Assembly: GCA_022539475.1 (NCBI GenBank)
Contig: VCMS01000038.1
Span: 62,001-126,000 of the forward strand
DNA length: 64,000 nt
DNA from: Gracilaria domingensis
Lineage: Eukaryota; Rhodophyta; Florideophyceae; Gracilariales; Gracilariaceae
Direction: 5' to 3'
Below the pieces are notes generated by a model. The model saw only the letters and a program-made list of their open reading frames with translations. It had not been told where the DNA came from and made no database searches. The first letter of the stretch is position 1; each line of letters begins with the position of its first letter. Position numbers and translations under genes: made by a program. Shown here in pieces: positions 55,929-64,000 of the stretch.

Positions 55929-56056
55929 AACAAGAAGACCGGGTGACGCGTATTGAAGAAAATAGACATTAGATCCAAGAAAAGGAAAATGGACAAAAAG
56001 AATCGCTGCGCGTCAATCAATTTCGCTCAAGCCGCTTCGAACCTCTGCGGCCCAAG

Positions 56057-56875
56057 ATGCAGCCGACGGCGCCTACCGCCCCCGCCGCCGCCGCCGCAAG
56101 CAGCCCACCTCGGCCCCAGGCCGCGCCGTCCACGCTTCTTCCGTCGCTGGCGGCGCGCCACGGCGCGCTGGCGCTGCTCTTCGACGTGGACAAAACCACG
56201 TGCGACACCCGTCAGTTCCAGGGCGGCAGCCCGAAGATCCGCGCCGCCATCCACACCGCCTGCCTCGCGCTGTACGCCGCCGGGCACGCCGTTGCGTTTC
56301 TCTCCGGACGCACGTTGCCGCGCCTGCGAAACGCTACCGGCGATGCATTCCCGCTCGCGGCGCGCCACGGCCGCACGCTCGTGCTGTCGTCGCGCCGCCT
56401 GCAGCGCGTGGGACCGCCCGTCGACATGGGCGCTGAGATCAGCGCCGCGGGGCAGTTTGCGCGGTCGCTCGGGCTTCCGTGCTGGGATGACGGCGAGAGC
56501 GTGGAGGTTGGCTTTCAGGGCCGCGAGGAGTTGAAGCCGGCGGTGGAGAGCTTCATGCGCGGGGTGGTGCAACGGCGGCCGGGGGAGCTGCAGCTGCTGG
56601 CTTTGAAGAAGGTGACGGAGATCATCCCTCGCGGCGTCGGGAAGGGCGTGGCGTTGGATTTCTTCATGGACAATGATGCTAGCTTTTGCGGCAAGTTTGT
56701 GGTGTACTTTGGGGATGATGCGAATGACATTCCGGCGGGGAGGGCCGCTCAGAGGCGCGCAGGGCTGCTGGTGTGGGTGGGCGATTATGCAGCGGCTGTT
56801 GATGCTGCGGCGGACTATTACGTAGCCGACCCTGCTGCAGTAGAGCATTTGTTGCTGCAGTTGTGCACATCTTGA
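56057..56875 (+). CDS. trehalose-phosphatase-like HAD-IIB phosphatase
   Basis: A complete 272-residue frame from ATG 56057. Residues 1-35 are alanine/proline-rich, possibly a targeting peptide. Motif I is LALLFDVDKTTCD (Asp nucleophile, Asp acid/base, then KTT as in trehalose-6-phosphate phosphatases). Motif II is VAFLSGRT, followed by LAARHG. The motif III Lys region is ALKKVTEIIPRGVGKGVALDFF, the P-x-G-x-x-KG-x-x-L pattern, and motif IV is VYFGDDANDIPAG with the Mg-binding aspartates. These blocks place it near trehalose-6-phosphate phosphatase, which releases trehalose, but sucrose- and glycosylglycerate-phosphatases share them. GC-rich, single exon, no lesions. The next gene on the same strand starts 477 bases on. 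Confidence 0.75.
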   Translation: MQPTAPTAPAAAAASSPPRPQAAPSTLLPSLAARHGALALLFDVDKTTCDTRQFQGGSPKIRAAIHTACLALYAAGHAVAFLSGRTLPRLRNATGDAFPLAARHGRTLVLSSRRLQRVGPPVDMGAEISAAGQFARSLGLPCWDDGESVEVGFQGREELKPAVESFMRGVVQRRPGELQLLALKKVTEIIPRGVGKGVALDFFMDNDASFCGKFVVYFGDDANDIPAGRAAQRRAGLLVWVGDYAAAVDAAADYYVADPAAVEHLLLQLCTS

Positions 56876-56960
56876 ACTTGATAAGGCTTGAATTCTAGAC
56901 GCACGGTGTTGTGCGTTTCCGCTCTTCCTTCGCGACCTGACGCAGTCGACGTAGTTCGCC

Positions 56961-56998
56961 ACAGAGCGACTCATGGGCATGCTCATGAGTCCCTCTGT
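56961..56998. repeat. imperfect hairpin between two metabolic genes
   Basis: ACAGAGCGACTCATG pairs with CATGAGTCCCTCTGT. It lies 85 bases after the phosphatase stop and could affect transcript ends or be a repeat remnant. Confidence 0.5.
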
Positions 56999-57351
56999 AG
57001 CGAGCTACGGAGGTGTTCGGCGTCTGCAAACAGCCACAAATGGCGGCCAGCGCTCGATGACGTCACCGCACTGCGCCAGATGGAGTCGCAGCCGCACAAC
57101 CTCCGACGCTCCTCTCGCAGCTGGCGCGCGCCCCCTGGACGTTGCATCGTTTTCGTCACGTGAGCCCTGTCCACCTGCACAGCGCGAACACGCGTACAGA
57201 ACGACACGCGGTAGGCCTTGGCACGTTTTGAATGGACATTCGCACATAAAAACGCGCCTGTCACTTTCAAAATCGCCAAGCTATCTTCTTCCGCACATCG
57301 CGCCGCGTCTCCGTCGCAGACCTTCGCGTCAGAAACGCGCCAACGTCCGCC

Positions 57352-58770
57352 ATGCCCTTCGTCGTCAACGTCGCACGCGGCTGTCGCTGCGCCCCCACCA
57401 CGCGATCGCTAACGCAGCTGTGCCCGACTGCGTCGCGCCGCAACCAGCCGGCCTTCCGTTCCTCGTCTTCGCCATTTCCGCCCCCCGCCCACCGCCGTCA
57501 CGCCGTTGCAACCGCTTCCATGTCGCGTGCAGGTCAAATCAATCAGATCTGCGTTGTGGGCGGCGGCAACGGCGCACATCTTCTGTCCGCGTTGTTGGCG
57601 CACGCCCACGCCCAAGATGCGTTTCGCGCGCGAGTGACGCTGCTGGCTCCGTTCCGCGACGAAGGCGAGCTGCTGCGGCGAAACGCCACCAGCAACGGCG
57701 GAATCACCGTGGAGAATCACGACGGCTCCACCTTTACGGGCATGCCTCACCTCATCACCGCCGACCCGAAGAGCGCGCTGCAAAATACTCAGATCGTGCT
57801 GCTACCGCTGCCAACTTATGCCATCCCGCCCATTCTGCAGCTCATTGCGCCGTACTTGGAGAACGGTTGCTGGGTGGGCGCTTTGCCGGCTCAAGGGGGT
57901 TTCCAATGGATTGCTGCCAACTACCTCGATACCAGGGAGCAAGGCAAGAGTATCAAGTTGTTCGGGCTCGATAAGCTGCCTTTCAGCTGCCGTATACTGG
58001 AGTACGGCAAGCGCGTCAAGGCATTTGGTTACAAGCAGAATCTTGCGTTGGCTTGTGTTCCCAATAAGCCAGATATCGCCAACATTATGGCCGCTACGCT
58101 TTCAGACTTCATTCCCCGATCAAAGCTCTACACCGTACCCAACTTTCTGGTACTCACGTTAGCAACCAGCAATCAGTGTCTTAACCCCCCCAGAATGTAC
58201 GGATTGTTCTCCGAGCGAACAGTCATCGACCACAACCCTTTATTTTACGAGGAAATGGACGACTTATCAGCCGATGTGATGGAACGATTATCGGATGAGA
58301 TGCTGACCATTGCACGTGCGATACAGAAAAAATCAGAGGACATGGGACAAACCATGGACCTGTCATGCGTTTTGTCCATAGCGGAATCGACCACCAGGGC
58401 CAACCAAGTAGCAGATTCATCGTCGTTGAAGAGAATCTTCCAGACATGTGCTGGATTTGCGGGCATAAAAACTCCACTGAAGAAAGCCGGCATCAAGGAC
58501 GGCGTGCAGATGTATGAAGTGGACTGGGAGTGTCGTTATTTCACCGAAGATATTCCAGCTTTGTGTGTGGTGCGAGGATTGGGCCAATTGCTCGCCGTTG
58601 ACACGCCCACTATCGATATGCTCATCAGATGGGCACAAAAGGGAATGGATGGAGGCTACGAGTTTCTAACAAAGGACAACAAACTCAACACTGATCGCAG
58701 GAAAATGATGTACAATCCTCAGTACTGGGGTATTTTGAACGCAGAAGCGCTGGTGCGCTTCCATTCTTGA
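57352..58770 (+). CDS. opine dehydrogenase (NAD(P)-dependent)
   Basis: ATG 57352 gives 472 residues; an internal ATG (57520, MSRAGQINQ) would give 416. The first 56 residues are rich in Arg, Ser and Ala with few acids, like an organelle transit peptide, so the longer start is plausible. From about 60 the Rossmann strand NQICVVGGGNGAHLL shows the G-x-G-x-x-A pattern for NAD(P). The middle has QIVLLPLPTYA and GALPAQGGFQW. The C-terminal opine dehydrogenase domain contains PNFLVLTLATSNQCLNPPRM, ERTVIDHNPLFYEEM and, near residue 395, ECRYFTEDIPALCVVR, the family's R-Y-x-x-EDIP block. These enzymes condense an amino acid with pyruvate and reduce the imine, consuming NADH; in marine organisms this can regenerate NAD under low oxygen. 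Intact. Confidence 0.85.
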   Translation: MPFVVNVARGCRCAPTTRSLTQLCPTASRRNQPAFRSSSSPFPPPAHRRHAVATASMSRAGQINQICVVGGGNGAHLLSALLAHAHAQDAFRARVTLLAPFRDEGELLRRNATSNGGITVENHDGSTFTGMPHLITADPKSALQNTQIVLLPLPTYAIPPILQLIAPYLENGCWVGALPAQGGFQWIAANYLDTREQGKSIKLFGLDKLPFSCRILEYGKRVKAFGYKQNLALACVPNKPDIANIMAATLSDFIPRSKLYTVPNFLVLTLATSNQCLNPPRMYGLFSERTVIDHNPLFYEEMDDLSADVMERLSDEMLTIARAIQKKSEDMGQTMDLSCVLSIAESTTRANQVADSSSLKRIFQTCAGFAGIKTPLKKAGIKDGVQMYEVDWECRYFTEDIPALCVVRGLGQLLAVDTPTIDMLIRWAQKGMDGGYEFLTKDNKLNTDRRKMMYNPQYWGILNAEALVRFHS

Positions 58771-59850
58771 GTAGTGTAGATTGTGAGGACACGAATTGTT
58801 GAAGATCCTGGCTCCGATCTCGTCGCGTTTGGGACCCGGGAGGATTCGTATCTGTCTTGTGTGGTGTCGTGCTGTGCCTTGCGTGAGGTATATTGACAGT
58901 GCGCATTTGCGTGTCCAGTGTATCTTAGAGAGAAAAGCTTTAATTGAGTTGGCTTGGAGTTCGCCATGCAAACAAGAGCACCCTGGGTCTTATATAGCCA
59001 CAGGTCCAAGTCTACAGACTCTATGTAAACCAAGTGTTGCAACATAATGCAAACTAGAGCGGGCGCCGAGTAAACAAAGATACAAACTTAAATGAGCCCC
59101 ACGAATACATAAACACAAACCGTCAAATACAAACCAAGTACAAACATTCAAATACAATTCACGAACGCAGCACGTCAGCCGCTCATTTCTCTTTCTGAGA
59201 TTCTCCCTCGAACAGTAAAGAAGTCACTTTCCTGATTTGCCTTTCCTTTCAGTAAAACACAGTTCTAAGAAACAGCGAAACTGTGCGCTACTAAAATTAT
59301 TTGCTTTCTGAATACAGCAAAAAGATTTGCTTTAGTTGCTCTTTCTTCATCGTATTCAATTTTTTCATCGACAAACCAAAGAAATTTATAAGAGTAGAAA
59401 TCATCAAAATATAGCACAATTTTATTATTTTGTTAACAAATTGCAATACCTGTATTTATGTTCGTTAATGAGATTAGATTTGAAATAAACGTAGCCACAA
59501 TGTGAGCCGCGTAAAAAAATGTTTGTAGACCATTGTCATTAATCTGCTCAATAGCTTGGAACAAACGTCAGCACAGTTTGACTCATGTTGAAGAACGCAC
59601 GCAAAGTAGACGCTTTTGTTCAATTCGATTAGTGTAACGGGGTAAACGTCAGCAAAATATCTACAGGATTAAAATAAAACCTAACTGTAGACCATTTGTT
59701 TAAAGTTGTTTAGTGTGATGGCATATTTGTCATAAAAGTATCAGCCAATGTAAAGCGAAGACGCATTGTATGCGATTTTGTTAACTTTGTTAAGTATAAC
59801 GCCTTGTATGTGGAGACTGTCAATCAGCCTTACAGTAGATGCCACACTAG
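58771..59850. repeat. AT-rich spacer with diverged repeats before the copia element
   Basis: No gene. Between 59,500 and 59,800 the phrases TGTAGACCAT (59,525 and 59,688), AAACGTCAGCA (59,563 and 59,645) and TTAGTGTAACGG/TTAGTGTGATGG recur, marking a decayed short tandem repeat. I could not identify a long terminal repeat in this stretch. Confidence 0.45.
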
Positions 59851-62800
59851 ATAAGACAGCGAGATGAGCGAGCTCGCGACAGTGAAGTGGAGGCAGAGCT
59901 CTCCCTTCTCACAGGTTATGGGCCACACGCAAAACAAAACATAACCCCCACCCCCAACAACACTTCGTTCACCAACACGGAGGCCTACAACCGTCTTGCC
60001 CGTCGTCTTCGACGGAAAACAACAAAAGAACTCGAGCAACTCACCCAAGACCTATACGCCAACGCAGTAACCGCAGCAGAAGACCAACATACGCCTCAAG
60101 ACACTACTCAACTCACGATGCAAAACAATCACACAACACCCGTCCATCCCTCGCTCCCCCGCCTCAATCCCAATAACTATACGTACTGGGAGTTTTCCAT
60201 ACGGAACTACGCCAAAAACCTACAAGCTACAGCTCACCTTACCTCCAACCCATCCCCACCGATAGACCCAGCGGAGTTACCACAGTTTGAAGGCAAACAA
60301 GCCACGCTAAACAATGCCATCTTATGCACCGTCCCGCCCTCCATCCTAGGGCAAATCTTTAACCCGAACGACGACCCGACCCCATTCGATCTGTACCAAA
60401 GAGTACTAGCACAAGTCAACCGTCACACAAAGGAGGACAATAAATTTCTCAAGACGGAAGCAGAAAGCATCACGTTCGATGAAGACACCAAAATCGATGA
60501 CTATGTCAAAGCACATCGCGAAGTCAGAGAACGAATGCTAGCCTCCAGGTACCCGGAAATCAACGACGAAGAAACCACAGTAGACTTCCTCATCGAAGGC
60601 CTGCAGACCAACCCCAACTTCACCAACATCGTATTCCAGTTCCTATCCAACAAACCAACCACCATCTCAGAATTCACCCGCCGATTGAAGGAAATGCACA
60701 AGTTCGCACAACGTATGAACAGAATGGCAGCCTACAACACGTCCCAACTCCGTTTCACCGGGGACTATGGCACAGCCGGTCCTTCCAACATACGTTCCAA
60801 TCCCCAAACACGCATACGCACCCCCTTCAAAGGCAAACCATGCCAACATCATCTAAGCAAGGGCATCCGCCCTCAGCACACCGATGCGCAATGCCGTGAC
60901 CCCGCCCATCCCAAGAATCGACAGCCACAAGCCAATCTCGCACAGTGGTATTATCACAACCCCCAACCGGCACTACCCGCCCCACCAGGTTTTGCTGCAC
61001 ATCAGCTACCGCCCCCCCCCCCTCCAGTCGACGTAACATCAGAAGCAGAAACCGACACAATGGGTAAGTTTCTCTTGGACAGTGGCGCCACACCCTCCCA
61101 CATCATCACGCCAACTACAAACATGAAACCCCTGACCAACTCCACATTTACGCAATCTGCGACGCAACAGCTGAGCAGGTGCTCCCACCATGGAACCCTG
61201 CGCATCCTACCCAGCAAGACTAATAAGACAATCAGCACATATGCGGTAGCCAACAAAAACCTGAAGCACAACCTCCTATCGGTGCACGAATTAGCACAAC
61301 GATACGGGAAAGTCAACTTCACAGCCAACAAGGGCCACATCATCAACACAAACACCAAGCCCTCACAGCTCATGGCTACAGCTCACTGGAATGGATCGCA
61401 GTACGTGCTCAACGGCACTATAGTCAACCAGACAACAGCCTACGCTTCAAGAACAATATCTCGTAAACATCATATCACTCCCAAGACATCCACACCACCC
61501 AAAACCTCCCCACAGCGCACACAACCTATCACCAAACCACAAGCACCCCCAGTCACCACATCAACACGAACCACCACAAAAACACCGCATCTATCCACGC
61601 TACACAACCCAGTGCATCCGCCCAAGCCCTCCAACATCCAACTGCACACTCAAGCCTGGCACATCAAGCTAAACCACGCACACCCAGGCAAATTAGCCCT
61701 CACGGCCAAACATCGCTTGATACCGACCATGCCAGCAGCCCTATCTCCCAACACAACACTCACCTGCACCGCGTGCAATGCCGCGAAACTCCACCCCGAG
61801 CCACACAAACCCAAACATCACGATTATCCGGTAGGAGCTTACATCAGCTCCGACACATGCGGGCCAGTGAAACCTACTTCAACACACGGCAACAACCATA
61901 TACTCACACTCATATGCGCGACAAGTAGATTCGCATTTGCCCATTTCCTTCCGCAACGCAAAGACATCCCATACTACATCGATCAAACACTCCACCACAT
62001 CGCCCACAAGATGCACCACCCGCTTACGCACTTTAGAACCGACAACGCTAAAGAATACACCTCGCAGCGTATGAAAACAGTGTACGACCAATACCATCTC
62101 AAACATCATCTCAGGACCCCACACCAGCCACAAGAAAACTCTATCGCCGAGCGATTTAACCGCACGGTCATGGAATCCGTACGAGCATTACTTCAAGCAG
62201 CCCAACTCCCGGACAGCTACTGGGAAGATGCCGCCAGAGACACCATTTTCAAGTACAATCTCTTGCATCATCAAAGCATCAACACCTCGCCATACCACAA
62301 ATGGTACGGGGTTAAACCCGAACTAACCTACCTTTTCACTTTCGGCGAACTCGGGACAATCCCCAACTATGCTCCCAAAACAAAAATGGACACCAGGTCG
62401 CAAGCCGTAAGATATATGTATGCAACCTCACTCACCCACATCACCGTGCAAAACGTGGAAACAAAACAATACCATCACGTAAGAGTCCAAGACTTCCACC
62501 CCTATCACAAGACCACAGACCCAACCATCAGCTTGCATCATGCCTTCAAAGCAAGAGCCGGTACACACCAACATATCCCAGAGGATGTCAACCTTAACAC
62601 GCCGCCCCCCGTCTCTCTGAAGCAAGCCCGACTTTATCCAGACGCAGACCAATGGCGACAAGCCCACGACGCAGAACTAGCGAATCTCGATCAACACCAA
62701 AGCATCAAATGGCTTCCCCCCAGCTTCCAACCCCCAGCAGACAGTGTCATCCCATTGATGATGCTGTACAGATACAAACGTTCAGCCGAGGGACACATAA

Positions 62801-64000
62801 CGCAACGCAAGGCACGCTGCAACCTCAGGGGCGACCTGATGAAACCAGGTCTGCACTACGACCCTCAACACACCACCACATATACTGCGGACCGCACTAC
62901 GCAAAGACTTCTTCTTGCATTACATGCAGCAAGAAATTACCCCTTAGAACACTTCGATATCAAATCGGCGTACTTGCACGAAACATACCAGTACAGCAAA
63001 CCAGTCTATGTACGACAGATGCCCAAATTCGACGGCAAGTACAGACACACAGGCAAGTACGGCCAGCTGCAAGGAAATCTCTATGGCTCACCACCAGCAG
63101 CCTACTACTACAACCACGGACTCAAACAGTACCTCACCAAACTAGACTTCCATCCATCGGAACACGACCCATGCCTCTACACAAAGACCACGGAAGAAGG
63201 CTTTACTCTTATCAGCACAACCATCGATGACTTCTTCGTACTGGCAACAAACAGTAACCTCATAGATCAACTACACACACAATTGCTGCGCAAATACAAA
63301 GTCAAACGACTCGGACCACCTACCCGATTTCTCAACTGGACCATTCGGAGATCCAACGATGGAATTCATATATCTCAGCCGGACACCATAGATGCACTAC
63401 TAGTGCAGACGCACATGGACCAGTGCAATCCAGCGTTAACTCCATATAACAACGTACAACCCCTCGATCAGCAACAGGACAGTGCACCATTAACACCAAC
63501 CCAAGCACATCACTATCGCACCATCTTAGGAGAAGTGCGATATATAACGGATAGCACACGACCTGACATTCTATACGCAACAAACAGGTTAGCACAATAT
63601 ATGAACAAGCCGCAACAGCATCATTGGAAGGCGCTTAAAACCTTACTGCGATACCTCAAAGGGACAAGAAAGCACGGCCTCCTGTACAGACACAATAACA
63701 AAGACCAAACCTCGCAACTCGAAGCGTACAGCGATGCCGATTATGCCAATGCCAAGAACCGAAAATCAATCACAGGAAACATCCACATACTCCACGCCAC
63801 ACCAGTATCATGGGCTTCACAAAAGCAAAATGTGGTAGCTCTTTCCACAACAGAAGCGGAGTATATTGCGGCAACAAACGCAACTAGGCATACCAACTGG
63901 CTCAGAAACCTTCTTCGATCTTGTCAAACAAAACAACACCAACCCACTCCGCACTACATTGACAACCAATCCGCAGTCCTCATAGCTACCAACCAAGCAC
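59851..64000 (+). mobile_element. Ty1/copia retrotransposon, intact gag-pol frame, 3' end beyond window
   Basis: One plus-strand frame stays open from 59,851 to the window end (4,150 bases, no stop). The first ATG in frame is 60118, giving at least 1,294 codons. Domains in order: gag helices with YTYWEFSIRNYAKNLQ and a zinc-knuckle-like C-x2-H ... H-x4-C (60,841-60,900); aspartic protease FLLDSGATPSH (about 61,070); integrase HH-CC (WHIKLNHAHPGK, TCTACN) and its DDE core (SSDTCGPV, FRTDNAKEY, QENSIAERFNRT); reverse transcriptase (HFDIKSAYLHE, TTIDDFFVLAT); RNase H (AYSDADYAN, LSTTEAEYIAATN). Every catalytic residue I checked is present. The coding strand is strikingly C/A-rich. It may be a recent, competent copy. 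The 3' part and the long terminal repeats fall outside the window. Confidence 0.9.

Noticed and set aside
56953-57974. Plus frame of 333 codons at 56,973-57,974
   Set aside because: Arg/Ala-rich low-information protein overlapping the opine dehydrogenase start in another frame.
59830-63595. Many minus-strand frames across 59.8-63.6 kb and a plus frame at 62,652-63,230
   Set aside because: All overlap the uninterrupted copia gag-pol frame, whose domain motifs are clear.
1-64000. CRISPR array, rRNA or tRNA genes
   Set aside because: No regularly spaced short repeats; no cloverleaf with a convincing anticodon arm; GTTCGATGCCTC at 37.79 kb resembles a T-arm but has no matching acceptor stem.

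Overview
The window is eukaryotic nuclear DNA. Most host genes read as single uninterrupted exons, TATA boxes lie 50-110 bases upstream of several starts, there are no ribosome-binding sites or operons, and much of the sequence is class I and class II transposons. A florideophyte red alga (Chondrus-like) is my best guess. It rests on largely intronless genes in small islands between repeats, a CBM20 starch-binding protein, a plant/alga-type P-loop sulfotransferase and a PIN-like carrier. That taxonomic call is inference, about 60% sure.

Layout. 0-3.5 kb: 3' end of a broken Plavaka/CACTA-like transposase, then an AT-rich palindromic stretch. 3.5-7.2 kb: a basic ORF of uncertain status, a CBM20 protein on the minus strand, and the 5' part of a decayed auxin-efflux (PIN-like) carrier. 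7.2-9.3 kb: strong hairpins and a 373/374-bp tandem repeat. 9.3-12.7 kb: a second Plavaka-like transposase with an N-terminal zinc-finger motif, in shifted frames. 12.8-18.0 kb: a small minus-strand gene and a very large plus-strand gene (ParB-like domain plus 2-oxoglutarate/Fe(II) dioxygenase), divergent from a mirror-image inverted repeat that holds two near-identical palindromes. 18.4-22.4 kb: tail-to-tail HAD phosphatase paralogues, one without its catalytic aspartates, a ketopantoate-reductase-like gene and a truncated ribulose-phosphate 3-epimerase. 22.4-28.8 kb: serial stem-loops, a coiled-coil ORF, a 3' piece of a PIN-like carrier, and three decayed housekeeping-type genes (sulfotransferase, aspartate aminotransferase, MnmG). 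29.3-33.1 kb: a degenerate Ty3/gypsy element. 33-39 kb: AT-rich DNA with palindromes, a broken zinc-finger ORF and a 1.72-kb non-autonomous piggyBac-type element with perfect TTAA-flanked ends.

39.1-43.2 kb: a secreted von Willebrand A protein and a membrane-anchored peptidoglycan-binding/SH3-like protein, both apparently intact. 43.7-50 kb: a WD40 pseudogene, weak ORFs and the N-terminal part of an indoleamine 2,3-dioxygenase-like gene. 51.4-54.3 kb: a nearly complete piggyBac element, its transposase interrupted by one TGA. 55.5-55.7 kb: a PIF/Harbinger-type MITE. 56.0-58.8 kb: two apparently functional metabolic genes in tandem, a trehalose-phosphatase-like HAD enzyme and an opine dehydrogenase. 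59.85-64.0 kb: a Ty1/copia element whose gag-pol frame has no stop for over 4 kb and runs off the window.

Genes that look functional: the ParB/dioxygenase gene (with one unresolved frame change), the 19.25-20.12 kb HAD phosphatase, the reductase, the vWA protein, the peptidoglycan-binding protein, the trehalose-phosphatase-like protein and the opine dehydrogenase. The most unusual object is the ParB/dioxygenase gene with its mirrored cruciform promoter region and small divergent partner.
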